A stretch of 64,000 nt of DNA, taken from NCBI RefSeq assembly GCF_004323185.1, contig NZ_NAPS01000002.1, positions 1,884,408 to 1,948,407 on the forward strand, written 5' to 3'. The notes beneath the pieces were generated by a model. That model was not told the origin of the DNA. It made no database searches and saw only the letters and a list, made by a program, of their open reading frames with translations. Position 1 is the first letter of the stretch. Each line of letters begins with the position of its first letter. The position numbers were made by a program, and so were the translations under genes. The DNA is from Westiellopsis prolifica IICB1. Lineage in GTDB: Bacteria; Cyanobacteriota; Cyanobacteriia; Cyanobacteriales; Nostocaceae. Shown piece by piece: positions 18,984 to 28,230 of this stretch.

Positions 18984-19050
18984 AGAGCAAGAAGTTTGCG
19001 CTAGAGGAACTGAGATCTAAAACTAGACCATCGTAAGTTCATCTCTATTT
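18984..19050. promoter_or_regulatory. copy A of a tandem structured motif
   Basis: About 60 bases resemble 19298-19362 at a constant offset of 314 then 312. Shared blocks include gcaaga, gagg, actgagatct and gaccatcg. In this copy agag+gaac (19003-19010) pairs with gttc+ctct, leaving a 2-nt bulge (at) in the 3' strand. It lies just upstream of the minus-strand gene at 18527-18952. Confidence 0.45.
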
Positions 19051-19297
19051 TTGAATTAATTATTTAGTTTAAATTTACTTTAGTTAATCAATAATTTAGT
19101 CATTCTTTTATAAAGATTCTGCAAAGGATTCTTTTCGAGAACACAAAATAGACACACAATAATTATCGATTCAGACCTCAAATTCAATCAAAAATATATC
19201 TGAGCGCTAGACAGAAGGACGTTTGTGCAGGGTAATTAAATTTTAGTTATAACTTTCCTGGTAACTCAGTCATCCTGAGATTTCTAAACATCTAAAT

Positions 19298-19362
19298 CTA
19301 GCAAGATGGCTGGGTTGGAGGGACTGAGATCTTAGTTGACCATCGAAGCCCTACTCCATCAA
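19298..19362. promoter_or_regulatory. copy B of a tandem structured motif
   Basis: The partner of 18984-19050. The same stem can form here as ggag+ggac with gccc+ctcc (one A-C mismatch), again with a 2-nt bulge (ta). At two base pairs both partners differ from copy A while pairing is kept, which suggests a structure under selection. Confidence 0.45.
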
Positions 19363-19830
19363 TTCCAAATAATTTATTCTATTTATTTTGAGTATTCCTT
19401 CGCAGGATGAGAATCATATAATTCCAGGGATTTTCCAACTACAACTCTAACAATACAATTGCAATAGTTAAAAATTATAATGTACAGATATTGGTCGATG
19501 CGTTGATAAATAGATAAATTTTTTGCTTGAGCATGACTTGCTTTCCTCAGGCTGCAAGTAAAAAAATACTTTGTTTTTCTCTATATAAATAGAATCTTGC
19601 AGTGCTTCCAAGACAATATTACTGGTATTATTTGTCAACAGTATTTATAAATAAAGATAATTTCTATTGCGCTTCCTTAAGTTTTTATGGTTACATTTAC
19701 TAATGTAAATTCCGTTACATTTTAACTGTCTACTAAGCTTATTGTTCATTAATTTCCACAGTTTTGTTTTACATATAGGAGTATACAGCATATATATACC
19801 AAAAAATAAAGACTTTGTACAGAATTATTT

Positions 19831-19943
19831 AAAACCAGTACAATTTATGCCTCTAGGTACATTCATGTTTATAAAATCGCGACCGAAATTATTACTATAG
19901 GATTTTAAAATCAGTATCTTTTGTGTCTTTAGGTATATTCATG
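19831..19943. repeat. pair of 37-bp degenerate direct repeats, 76 bp apart
   Basis: Units at 19831-19867 and 19907-19943 match at 29 of 37 positions, and six of the eight differences are transitions. The shared core includes cagta, ctaggta/tttaggta and attcatg. They could be iterated protein-binding sites in the control region between the polysaccharide locus and the beta-helix gene. Confidence 0.55.
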
Positions 19944-20591
19944 CCTATGGGTAATATCTCAAACATCAATTATGACGAACATCTTAGCAGGCGATAAGTA
20001 AAACTAACATTATATATGCTCTGTTACGAAAACATCCTGCTTCAATCGAGTGAGAGCAGAGTCTATTTTGACAGATACTTCTTTAGATGACACAGAGCAG
20101 GCAGAAAAAACTGTGGAGTCAATTTCATTTTCCACGTATCCGAAATACACAATCTCAAATCGAATCACATGAATGAGTCAAATAATTCTGATGTGTAAAA
20201 TCAAATAGGCAAAAATATATCTCAATCTTGATATGAATAATATGTTTAGCTCAATTTTTATCTCAAATATCTTCCGCCAGATTTAGTTTGATTTAATACA
20301 TGCAACTAAGTGGAAAATTTTATACCTAAATAAATATACGAACTCAACCATATCCTAAACATTAAGGACTGTGGAATGTAATAACATGCAATTAATTTAT
20401 ATAACCCAACCATGCAGGCTTTGTGCAAGTTAAAAGAAGCGAGAAGATAGGGTTGTGTGTTTTATTTAGTTTGTGTTTCTTGCTTTATGGATTCACTATA
20501 CAGCTTAATAAATTAACAAATAGCTTGAAAATAAGTTAAATATCAGTGTAATATTCTCTAGAGACTCAAATAATTGAATATTATTCGTAAT

Positions 20592-20898
20592 TTAAGCTGA
20601 AATTTTAGCATCTACTATGATTGAGTCGCCCAATTGTATATGTAATTTTTTATGCTCGGTTACATCGGTTGGAGTTACCTCAATTGAATTTTCAGCTTTA
20701 GTTACAGTTACCTGAAGTTAAAGGTGTAAAGTCTACCAAGTTTCGACAAAAATTCATTTCGATAACCACAGAAGATAGTGGTTTAGGGGTGTAATAAGGT
20801 TGCGATCGCGACTGCACATAGACGCAGATACGATGCAATTGACTATCAACCCAGCGAAATGAATAGCTTTTGCGTAGGTAAATGTATTTTTTACCCAA
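20592..20898 (-). pseudogene. frameshifted small gene of unknown family
   Basis: A minus-strand frame starting at TTG 20898 reads MGKKYIYLRKSYSFRW... up to LVDFTPLTSG and then meets a stop within four codons (20698). Shifting frame at that point (about 20710) opens a protein-like continuation, QVTVTKAENSIEVTP... to VDAKISA and a stop at 20592. The joined product would be about 103 residues. The alternating hydrophobic pattern on both sides suggests one beta-rich protein broken by a single-base change, though a sequencing error is possible. I do not recognise the family. It is divergent from the beta-helix gene at 21030. Confidence 0.45.
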
Positions 20899-21029
20899 TT
20901 AATTAGACTTGATACGAATTTACACTGAACCATAACTTAATTCATGGATTGGACGGAGCAAATGCAACTTCAGGATTTTTAGCGAAGGGACACTACCATT
21001 TCCTCTTACACAACTTAGGAGTATTCAAA

Positions 21030-22919
21030 ATGGGTAAAACTTACTATGTTTCTGCCGAAATCGGTAATGATAATAATAACGGCTTAAGTGAAAACACTGC
21101 ATTTAAAAGCCTACAAGTAGGAGCAGATCGTCTAAAAGCAGGCGATACACTCTACATCATGAACGGGACTTATACCCAGAGTGATCCCAGCAAAGACTTA
21201 CTGTCAATTTGGAATAAAAGTGGCTCACCGGACAACTGGACAACCATCAAAGCGTACCCAGGACACACTCCTAAGTTGAAAGTCAAGGGAAGTCTTGGGA
21301 TTAACGTCACCTCTTCATCTTACGTACGTATTGAAGGACTTGACATAGAAGGTAGTAAGGATGAGATTACATTAGAATATGCTCAAAAAGAGCAATACAA
21401 TCCAAACAACTTTATTACCAATAGCTCTGGGATTAGAGTTAACGGTCGCTCTGACATGGGCTATTCTGACCACATTGTTATTAGTGGTAACAAATTCCAT
21501 AATTTCACTGGTGCAGGTATTGCAGCTAACGATGCGGACTATCTCACAATTGAGAAAAACGTCGTCTCTGGCAATGCTTGGTATTCGTCCCATGGTACAA
21601 GTGGTATCAGTCTGATTTGGAACAGGAACTCAGACAATAACACTAGCGATTACAAGATGATTATTAAAGACAACATTGTCTACGATAATCAAAGTCTTAT
21701 TCCATGGATCGGGTCAGGCAAAATTGGTGAGGGTCATGGTATTATACTTGACACATCAGATGGTACAGATAATCGTAGTCAACCCTATCAAGGAAAGACA
21801 TTAGTAGCCAATAATACCGTTTACAACAATGGTGGCCATGCTATTGTAGCTTTCCAAAACTCCAATGTAGACATTGTCAACAATACTACTTACCAAAATT
21901 CTCGTAATTCATACACGAACGGAGAGATTGCAGCCCTACATTCTAAAAATGTGCGTGGCTACAACAACATTATGTATGCGAGACCTGATCGCAAAGCCAA
22001 TTTAATTTGGGATTCAAAAAATGTGACGTTTGATTACAATCTGGCTTATAACTCCTCTCAATTCATGAGTTCAGATAATCCCAATGCAGGGAATTTGCAA
22101 AATATTTTGGGTTACGATCCACAATTTGTAGATCCTTCGCGGGGTAATTTTACACTCCAATCCACAAGTCCGGCGATTGATGTTGGTTCTAACATTTTTA
22201 ATGGCGTCAGCACTTTGAAAACAGACCAACGCGGTAATAACCGTCCGCAAGATGGCGATGGTAACGGTAGTACCATTACTGATATTGGCGCTTTGGAAGT
22301 GGGAAGTAATTCAGCTTCTCCTCAAAATAGCCAAGTTATAGGTGTCAGTGATAGTACGACTCCTATTGTTGAGGAGACAGGTAATAACACTGTTGTTACA
22401 ACTTCGGATGCAAATAGCAATCAAATTCTCCCTCCAGGATCAAATAATCAAGTTTCTGGCGATTTGGAAATCGACATTCTCACAGGACAACCTAGTGGAG
22501 ATGGCTCTATCTATATCGTTAATAATCAACAACAGGGATTTTCCCAATCATCGGTGAATGGAGTCGATCCGATCACCAACTCTAATCCAAATCAAGGCGA
22601 TCGCATCTGGTTCAACAATGATGGCACATTATCCACATCCACAACACAAGGAACCCAAAGAATATACGTATACGATGCAGGTTTGGTGACAGGGAACAAT
22701 CTATCTGCTGCAATTCAAGCAGCTTATAACGATAAAGATCCACAAACCCAAGGTGATCAGGCATTAAATAACAACGAGAGTGTATTATTCCAATGGGAAG
22801 GTAGTACCTACTTGGCAATCAATGACCAGAATAAACCTTTTGATACCAATAATGATTTGCTGATCAACATGAATGGTGTGCAAATTCCAGGGAAAAATAC
22901 AGCCACAGGTGTTTTGTGA
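21030..22919 (+). CDS. right-handed parallel beta-helix surface protein
   Basis: The start is taken at ATG 21030, which has a good ribosome site (taggag, about 21016-21021), rather than at the upstream in-frame ATG 20949; this gives 629 residues. From KTYYVSAEIGNDNNNG the protein has the fold of pectate-lyase-like, poly-mannuronate-epimerase-like beta-helix proteins, with repeated short turns such as ANNTVYNNGGHAIVAF and VDIVNNTTYQNS to about residue 380, and DVGSNIFNG...IGALEVG closing the helix. The C-terminal 120 residues (VLFQWEGSTYLAIND..) resemble the bluetail domain of cyanobacterial secreted repeat proteins, so export may be by a type I system; no N-terminal signal is visible. It may bind or modify polysaccharide. 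It is divergent from the polysaccharide locus. Confidence 0.78.
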   Translation: MGKTYYVSAEIGNDNNNGLSENTAFKSLQVGADRLKAGDTLYIMNGTYTQSDPSKDLLSIWNKSGSPDNWTTIKAYPGHTPKLKVKGSLGINVTSSSYVRIEGLDIEGSKDEITLEYAQKEQYNPNNFITNSSGIRVNGRSDMGYSDHIVISGNKFHNFTGAGIAANDADYLTIEKNVVSGNAWYSSHGTSGISLIWNRNSDNNTSDYKMIIKDNIVYDNQSLIPWIGSGKIGEGHGIILDTSDGTDNRSQPYQGKTLVANNTVYNNGGHAIVAFQNSNVDIVNNTTYQNSRNSYTNGEIAALHSKNVRGYNNIMYARPDRKANLIWDSKNVTFDYNLAYNSSQFMSSDNPNAGNLQNILGYDPQFVDPSRGNFTLQSTSPAIDVGSNIFNGVSTLKTDQRGNNRPQDGDGNGSTITDIGALEVGSNSASPQNSQVIGVSDSTTPIVEETGNNTVVTTSDANSNQILPPGSNNQVSGDLEIDILTGQPSGDGSIYIVNNQQQGFSQSSVNGVDPITNSNPNQGDRIWFNNDGTLSTSTTQGTQRIYVYDAGLVTGNNLSAAIQAAYNDKDPQTQGDQALNNNESVLFQWEGSTYLAINDQNKPFDTNNDLLINMNGVQIPGKNTATGVL

Positions 22920-22942
22920 TTGCAAAAGCTATTTTTGCAATC
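22918..22942 (+). terminator. hairpin overlapping the stop of the beta-helix gene
   Basis: gattgcaaaa (22918-22927) pairs perfectly with ttttgcaatc (22933-22942) over a 5-nt loop, with T-richness in the 3' arm. It starts inside the stop codon. No T-run follows, so efficiency is uncertain. Confidence 0.5.
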
Positions 22943-22950
22943 AGGTAGGC

Positions 22951-23054
22951 TAATACCATTTCACGTTAATCGTGATACACATAAATAATGTAGAGACGCG
23001 ATATATCGCGTCTCTACAAAAAAATATGTTTCACTTTTAAAAGAAATTGGTATA
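22951..23054. mobile_element. MITE-like element with a central perfect palindrome
   Basis: Ends taataccatttc (22951-22962) and gaaattggtata (23043-23054) form an imperfect inverted repeat. In the middle, 22990-23017 is a perfect 28-bp palindrome beginning gtagagacgcgata. The same gtagagac palindrome family occurs at 29465, 33164, 40529 and 42042. Confidence 0.65.
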
Positions 23055-23069
23055 ACAATACTACTCGGT

Positions 23070-23183
23070 TAACGTGAGTTCGATAGATTTCATGAGCCAC
23101 AATCCCACCCTCAAATAATTTTACTTGTGGGCTTGCGGGCGATTCAATAGCCTAGTCTGATAATTCTAGTCGAACTCACGTTA
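23070..23183. mobile_element. 114-bp element with 14-bp terminal inverted repeats
   Basis: taacgtgagttcga (23070-23083) is the exact reverse complement of tcgaactcacgtta (23170-23183). The interior is non-coding. It abuts the stop codon of aspS at 23186. Confidence 0.65.
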
Positions 23184-23185
23184 AT

Positions 23186-24973
23186 TCAAGATTTTGGTTT
23201 ATAAGTTGAAGTCACATGTAATTCTTTGAGTTGCTTGACATCTACACCCGAAGGTGCATCTGTGAGTAAGCAACGCGCTTGCTGTGTCTTCGGAAACGCC
23301 ATCACATCTCGAATAGATTCTTCTGCTGCTAACAACATCACTAATCTATCTAAGCCATAGGCAATACCGCCATGAGGTGGAGTACCATACTCAAAAGCTT
23401 CTAAGAGAAAACCAAACTTATTTTGTGCTTCTTCATGAGAAAGTCCGATCGCATCAAAAACTTGCTGTTGAATTTCCCGTTGGTAAATCCGCAAGCTACC
23501 ACCACCAACTTCAAAACCATTGAATACTAAATCATAAGCTTGGGCGCGTGCTGTTTTCAAATCGTCTAAGTCATCAGGGTGGGGTGCAGTAAATGGGTGG
23601 TGGAGCGCTTCGAGGCGCTTTTCGTCTGCATTCCACTCAAACATCGGGAATTCTGTAATCCAAAGTAAATTGATTTTATCAGGATCAATTAATCCAAACT
23701 CTCTAGCAATAACTTGCCGTAATCTATCTAAGGTTTTATTAACAGTAGCACTATCCCCAGCCCCAAATAACAATAGATGACCGGGTTTTGCATCTGTGCG
23801 ACGCAATATTTCCTGTTTTTGTTCCTCTGTAAGGTTATCTTTAATCGCCCCAATAGTGTCAATTTCTCCGTTATCTCTGACGCGGATGTAAGCTAAACCT
23901 TTAGCACCAGCTTCACTCGCTTCTTTGAATAAGTCACCACCTGGTTTGATGCGGACATTAGAAATGGCGTCATTACCGTTGGGAATAGGTAGGATTTTGA
24001 CAATTCCCCCACTGGTGACAGCATCCCGAAAAACTTTGAAACCGCAGTCTTTGATCACATCAGAGACATTCACTAATTCCAATGCATAACGGGTGTCAGG
24101 CTTATCACTACCGTACCGTTCCATCGCCTCAGCGTAGGTAAGACGGGGAAAAGGATATTGTAACTCAATACCCTTAACCGTTTTGAAGATATAACCAACT
24201 AACTTTTCGTTGAGTTCGATAATTTCTTCTTGGGACATGAAACTCATTTCCATGTCCAATTGCGTGAATTCTGGTTGTCTGTCAGCACGCAAATCTTCAT
24301 CGCGGAAGCAACGGGCTATTTGATAGTATCTGTCAAACCCAGACACCATCAATAACTGTTTAAATAATTGAGGAGATTGGGGTAAAGCAAACCACTCACC
24401 AGGGTTGACACGACTGGGAACTAAATAATCCCGCGCTCCTTCTGGGGTGGAACGGGTAAGTATAGGGGTTTCAACTTCCACAAAACCTTCTATATCTTCT
24501 AAATAGCGACGCATTGCTTTCACAACTTGATAGCGTAATTGCAGATTACGTGTCATTTGGGCGCGTCGCAAATCTAAGTAACGGTACTTCAACCGCAAGT
24601 CTTCTCGTACCGTATCTGTCTCGCTGCTAGAAACCTGAAAGGGTAATTGCTTACGAACAGCGTTGAGTAATTCTATATTCTCTGCGTAAATTTCAACTTC
24701 ACCTGTAGGTATGCGGTTATTAAGAGACTCGTCTGGACGTTGCGATACCCTACCTGTGACTTTAATGACATACTCATTTCGTAAAGCATTCGCCTGTTCA
24801 TAGGAATCCGGGGTACGTTGGGGATCACTGACAATTTGCACAATTCCAGAGCGATCGCGTAAATCTAAAAATATCACACCCCCATGATCGCGGCGACGGT
24901 CTACCCATCCGTATAAGGTGACAATTTCTCCAATATGTTGTGTTCGGAGTTCGCCGCAATAGTAAGTTCGCAT
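23186..24973 (-). CDS. aspS: aspartyl-tRNA synthetase
   Basis: A bacterial-type class IIb synthetase of 595 residues that charges tRNA with aspartate in the cytoplasm. The N-terminal OB-fold anticodon domain runs to about residue 110 ([22 protein letters not shown]). Class II motif 2 is in [19 protein letters not shown] (about 215-233) and motif 3 is [14 protein letters not shown] (about 540-553). The GAD insertion domain lies in between, around 290-420. Length and order are normal for bacteria. It stands alone on the minus strand. The start is the first ATG and matches family starts ([10 protein letters not shown]). Confidence 0.97.
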   Translation of the reverse strand: MRTYYCGELRTQHIGEIVTLYGWVDRRRDHGGVIFLDLRDRSGIVQIVSDPQRTPDSYEQANALRNEYVIKVTGRVSQRPDESLNNRIPTGEVEIYAENIELLNAVRKQLPFQVSSSETDTVREDLRLKYRYLDLRRAQMTRNLQLRYQVVKAMRRYLEDIEGFVEVETPILTRSTPEGARDYLVPSRVNPGEWFALPQSPQLFKQLLMVSGFDRYYQIARCFRDEDLRADRQPEFTQLDMEMSFMSQEEIIELNEKLVGYIFKTVKGIELQYPFPRLTYAEAMERYGSDKPDTRYALELVNVSDVIKDCGFKVFRDAVTSGGIVKILPIPNGNDAISNVRIKPGGDLFKEASEAGAKGLAYIRVRDNGEIDTIGAIKDNLTEEQKQEILRRTDAKPGHLLLFGAGDSATVNKTLDRLRQVIAREFGLIDPDKINLLWITEFPMFEWNADEKRLEALHHPFTAPHPDDLDDLKTARAQAYDLVFNGFEVGGGSLRIYQREIQQQVFDAIGLSHEEAQNKFGFLLEAFEYGTPPHGGIAYGLDRLVMLLAAEESIRDVMAFPKTQQARCLLTDAPSGVDVKQLKELHVTSTYKPKS

Positions 24974-25169
24974 AGTTGTTAGTTCTGAGTTACCAAGCTA
25001 GACAAATAAGTAAAAGTCAAACCTTTTAATTATCTAGCATCATTTGCAATTGTTGTGATTCCGGTTAAAAAAAGATGAAATTATTTAGCGAAATCAGGGG
25101 CAGGTTTTCCAACCCGCCCCTAAAGGGTAACAAATACTTAATATTATTGAGCAACTAGGCAAGCTAAGA

Positions 25170-25562
25170 TTAAGAACGTGGAGTATTAAAGGCATCCCAA
25201 GCAGCTTTAGCAGCATCTTGGCAGCGAGAGCCGAATTCTTCTGCTTGTTTGAGGATTAAATGCCAGTTTTTCTCTGCTTCCTGCTGCAATACTAGCCAAG
25301 AATGTTCAATGCGATCGCGCTCAATCAGTTTCTCACCTTCAATTGCTTGGCGCGCTTGACGTACCGCATTGAGATAAGTTTCACGGGTGAGAGTCCCTGC
25401 GGATTCAGCCTCAGATTGGGCGCGTCTTCTGATGGCTTCAATTAATGCTTTTGTTTCGCCCTTAACTTCGTCAGTCTCACCAGCCATTTCCGTTTCCACT
25501 ATTTCTTCGGTTTGAGAACTGACGCGCACAACAACCAAGTTTTCTTCATTGTTCGAGTTCAT
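25170..25562 (-). CDS. hypothetical acidic coiled-coil protein
   Basis: I do not recognise this 130-residue protein. The first 35 residues are acidic and likely disordered; from about residue 36 to 115 it is rich in Ala, Glu, Arg and Gln with heptad-like spacing (KALIEAIRRRAQSEAES, RQARQAIEGEKLIERD, LKQAEEFGSRCQDAAKAAWDAF), so it should be mainly alpha-helical and may form a coiled coil. No signal peptide or membrane segment. It is alone between aspS and the HtpX-like gene on the same strand, with 196 bp to aspS. Confidence 0.7.
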   Translation of the reverse strand: MNSNNEENLVVVRVSSQTEEIVETEMAGETDEVKGETKALIEAIRRRAQSEAESAGTLTRETYLNAVRQARQAIEGEKLIERDRIEHSWLVLQQEAEKNWHLILKQAEEFGSRCQDAAKAAWDAFNTPRS

Positions 25563-25718
25563 TTGTATCTCCTTATTGTGATACTGAATATCTGGGTGTG
25601 TAGGTTATTAGATTCAGGAGAATCAGCGCTCAGGGAACTTCAAAAAATAAATTACTCCACCTTTGCACCTAATACAATTTATTTCCCCCTGTCTCCCTTG
25701 TTTCTTGCAATTAAATAC

Positions 25719-25836
25719 AGGACTTACGCAAAAATCGCCAAAAAGCTTTACTTATTAAACCGCCAAGACGCCTTAGACGCGCAAGCGGTTTGCGTAAGGT
25801 AGGAAGCCAAGAATCGGTAGAGTGTGCGTAAGTCCT
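25719..25836. mobile_element. 118-bp MITE-like element, aggacttacgca ends
   Basis: aggacttacgca (25719-25730) is the exact reverse complement of tgcgtaagtcct (25825-25836). Inside is a palindromic segment with cgcc, ttagacgcgcaagcgg and ggtaggaagcc blocks, related to the in-frame segment in bchH at about 31168-31220. A second element with the same ends is at 45423-45513. Confidence 0.75.
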
Positions 25837-25846
25837 AAAATAGTTC

Positions 25847-26731
25847 TTAATACCCAATCCCCAATCCCCGATCCCTAATTCCTTCTTGTTCCAATTTCAG
25901 TAATGCTTGCACTCGTGCTTCTGTGGATGGGTGACTAGAGAACAAATTACTCATAAACTGCCCTGAGAAAGCATTTGTAATTAATAGTGGCTCAAAAGCA
26001 GGGTTAGCATTAAGAGGTATTTGTCGCGCTGTCGCATCTAAACGTTGCAGCGCACGGGCTAAAGCACGGGGATTTCCTGTAATTCTGGCGGAACCTGCAT
26101 CTGCTGAAAACTCTCGTGTCCGGGAAATAGCCAACTGAATAATTGTTGCTGCAAGTGGGGCAAGTATTACTGTTAATAATAACCCTAGAGGATTAGGCCC
26201 ATTGCGATCGTCCCGTGAATAGGGCGAAAACCACAGCCCGTAACTCAGCATTTGAGCTAGGAAAGAAATCGCCCCTGCGATTGTTGCAGCAACCGCTTGG
26301 GTCAGGGTATCGCGGTTAGCAATGTGAGTGAGTTCGTGGGCAATTACACCCTCAAGTTCTTCTTCTGGTAATATCTGCAAAATACCTTCAGTGACGGCGA
26401 CAGCTGAGTGTTGCGGATCACGGCCTGTTGCAAAGGCGTTGGCATTTTGAGAAGGAACAATATATATACTTGGCATTGGTAGATTTGCTCGTTGGGACAA
26501 TCTTTCTACCAGTGCATATAGCCCAGGTGCTGCTTGGGGTGACACAGGTTGAGCGCCATAAGCAGCCAGAGCAATTTTATCAGATTGATACCATGAAAAT
26601 AAATTGGTAACTGCTGCTAGAACAATACCGACTACTACGCCTGTGCTACCACCAATTATCCAATAACTAATCGTAATTAAAAGCCCGCTTAATAAAGCTA
26701 GTAAAGCGGCTGTCTTTACTTGATTAACCAT
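25847..26731 (-). CDS. htpX: HtpX-like M48 membrane metalloprotease
   Basis: A 294-residue zinc protease of the HtpX group. Two N-terminal membrane spans (about 8-24 and 27-46) are followed by the soluble part and the zinc site HELTH (about residues 130-134) with the downstream glutamate in SRTREFSADAGSARITG (about 205-221). Two more hydrophobic stretches (about 145-165 and 180-200) follow the catalytic helix. The family degrades misfolded membrane proteins at the cytoplasmic face. The C-terminus FSSHPSTEARVQAL is the usual family ending. It is monocistronic on the minus strand. Confidence 0.9.
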   Translation of the reverse strand: MVNQVKTAALLALLSGLLITISYWIIGGSTGVVVGIVLAAVTNLFSWYQSDKIALAAYGAQPVSPQAAPGLYALVERLSQRANLPMPSIYIVPSQNANAFATGRDPQHSAVAVTEGILQILPEEELEGVIAHELTHIANRDTLTQAVAATIAGAISFLAQMLSYGLWFSPYSRDDRNGPNPLGLLLTVILAPLAATIIQLAISRTREFSADAGSARITGNPRALARALQRLDATARQIPLNANPAFEPLLITNAFSGQFMSNLFSSHPSTEARVQALLKLEQEGIRDRGLGIGY

Positions 26732-27152
26732 ACTTAATTTACTCTTGGCTACAACTACTAAACATTAGCTTGAGCCGCAATTTGATCTTATCGACCTCTA
26801 CACAGATTTTTCAGGTAGAAATAGCGCCCCTTTTCTGTACGGTTTTCTCTCTTTATGTTAAAGAAAATCGAGTAATTTGGATTACAAGCAAATAGGAAAC
26901 GCTTAACAGGGAAAAACGTAAAAATTTTGTTTTTAAATAAAACGCATCTATCAAAAGTAATAAATATATATAATTTTTTATAAAAATATCAAACTAGTGT
27001 GACATTTGGAATTAGCGATCGCCTAGTTTTGCAAAGTATCTTATGTTGTAATTGCGCTTTACTATATGGTGTCGGTAGAATTTCTAGAAACTAAATATTG
27101 GTCATTAACAATACTTTAAAAGTATAGTAGTCTATCACAGTAGTTTTGTAGG
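26732..27152. other. 420-bp gap between divergent genes
   Basis: AT-rich spacer between the minus-strand htpX and the plus-strand coiled-coil gene. It should contain both promoters. I see no hairpin, repeat or reading frame worth calling apart from one HIP1 site (near 27015). Confidence 0.4.
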
Positions 27153-27257
27153 ATGAAGCGGGAGAATATTCAAAGGTTGAGACAAAGGTTTCATAATATA
27201 CCTAATCTGAGTAATTTTACGTTATCACACTGTTATTTTGTAAGGATAACCCCATGA
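27153..27257 (+). CDS. possible 34-residue leader peptide
   Basis: ATG at 27153 opens a 34-codon frame (MKRENIQRLRQRFHNIPN...) whose TGA overlaps the ATG of the next gene in an ATGA arrangement (27254-27257), the classic sign of translational coupling. Its own ribosome site is poor (tagg directly before the ATG), so it may be chance. Confidence 0.3.
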   Translation: MKRENIQRLRQRFHNIPNLSNFTLSHCYFVRITP

Positions 27258-28108
27258 GGGAAAGTACAAAAAGCATTGCAGTTTTACACAAAGTCGGAAA
27301 AACTTTGCACGAATTAGCAGAGTTTGTTTTCAATCCTTGGTTAAATAGTACATCTGTTCACCCATTAGAACGAAGAGTGCAAATTTTAGAACGACGCTTG
27401 TATCAGGGAATCGTAGAGAAAGAGGAGTTTCAAGACATAGTGATTCAGGATTTGCAACAACAGATAGACTGTTTGCAAGAAAGTACAAATTCTCGCTTAG
27501 AAAATATTATTCATTACGAACTCCGTAATCAAGTACTAGAAGTACTCAAAGAACAGACGCATATCATTAACCAAATCATCAAACCAGCTGTTGAAGATGT
27601 CATCTATGAGTTAGAGCATAAAAAGCAGTCTTCTCAACCTAATATCAATACTGCTGAAATTCAAAAAAGACAAGACAAACTTCGACAATCTTTAGCACAT
27701 ATTGAAGATTTGAATGCATCTATTCCCCATATAGAATCACAAAGAGTAGCTTGTATCGAAGCTGGACGATGGCTACTATCTCGGCGATTAGAATTAGCAC
27801 AAGTAGTGACAAATAAACTCATGAGTCCACAGCATTCTCAAACAGAAGAATTTCGCCAAAATATTTGCAAATATATCAAATTACTTGGCTGTTGTATGGA
27901 AAATGAGATTGAACCACGTCTATTGTATAAAAAAGTTATTACTCACCAACAGCCATCAATTCAGATATATGTGAAAGCATTTCAAATCATCAAAACTAAA
28001 TACATTAATGATTGGGAATCTTCACATCAAGTATCAACTCAAGCTGCGGAAGAATTAAGAAGTTATTTTAACTACTTGATTAAATATTTATCAACCAATT
28101 ATCTTTGA
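27254..28108 (+). CDS. hypothetical helical protein
   Basis: I do not recognise this 284-residue protein. There is no signal peptide or membrane span. Residues 40-105 (RRVQILERRLYQGIVEKEEFQDIVIQDLQQQIDCL) and 125-185 have strong heptad character, so it is probably a long helical or coiled-coil protein; the C-terminal third is also helical and rich in Lys, Gln and Tyr. It begins with an ATGA overlap with a possible leader peptide. The following minus-strand gene at 28231 also encodes a short helical protein. The function is unknown. Confidence 0.65.
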   Translation: MRESTKSIAVLHKVGKTLHELAEFVFNPWLNSTSVHPLERRVQILERRLYQGIVEKEEFQDIVIQDLQQQIDCLQESTNSRLENIIHYELRNQVLEVLKEQTHIINQIIKPAVEDVIYELEHKKQSSQPNINTAEIQKRQDKLRQSLAHIEDLNASIPHIESQRVACIEAGRWLLSRRLELAQVVTNKLMSPQHSQTEEFRQNICKYIKLLGCCMENEIEPRLLYKKVITHQQPSIQIYVKAFQIIKTKYINDWESSHQVSTQAAEELRSYFNYLIKYLSTNYL

Positions 28109-28230
28109 TGGTACAGAGCAAACAGATTATCTGTGAAACTAATCCACAATCTAAAATCCTCAAGCTCCTAGATTTATTTGTGGAGTCAATTCAAAATCTC
28201 AAATCCAAAATCCAAAATCGATTGACGGTG

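Larger units (their letters stand above)
18953..20591. other. 1.6-kb intergenic region upstream of the polysaccharide locus
   Basis: No clear gene; a short frame encoding about 34 residues near 20068-20171 is too weak to call. The region is AT-rich and holds two degenerate repeat pairs (18984-19050 with 19298-19362, and 19831-19867 with 19907-19943), listed separately. Its size and place between the minus-strand polysaccharide genes and the divergent beta-helix gene make it the obvious control region of the locus. Confidence 0.5.

Noticed and set aside
19301-19362. Resemblance of copy B to SAM-I (ggagggactg) or TPP (ctgaga) riboswitches
   Set aside because: Only short blocks agree; the rest of the SAM-I core and the TPP ctgatctggataatgcc-type core are missing.
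20068-20171. 34-codon TTG-start frame in the control region
   Set aside because: Too short, with no ribosome site and no support beyond being open.
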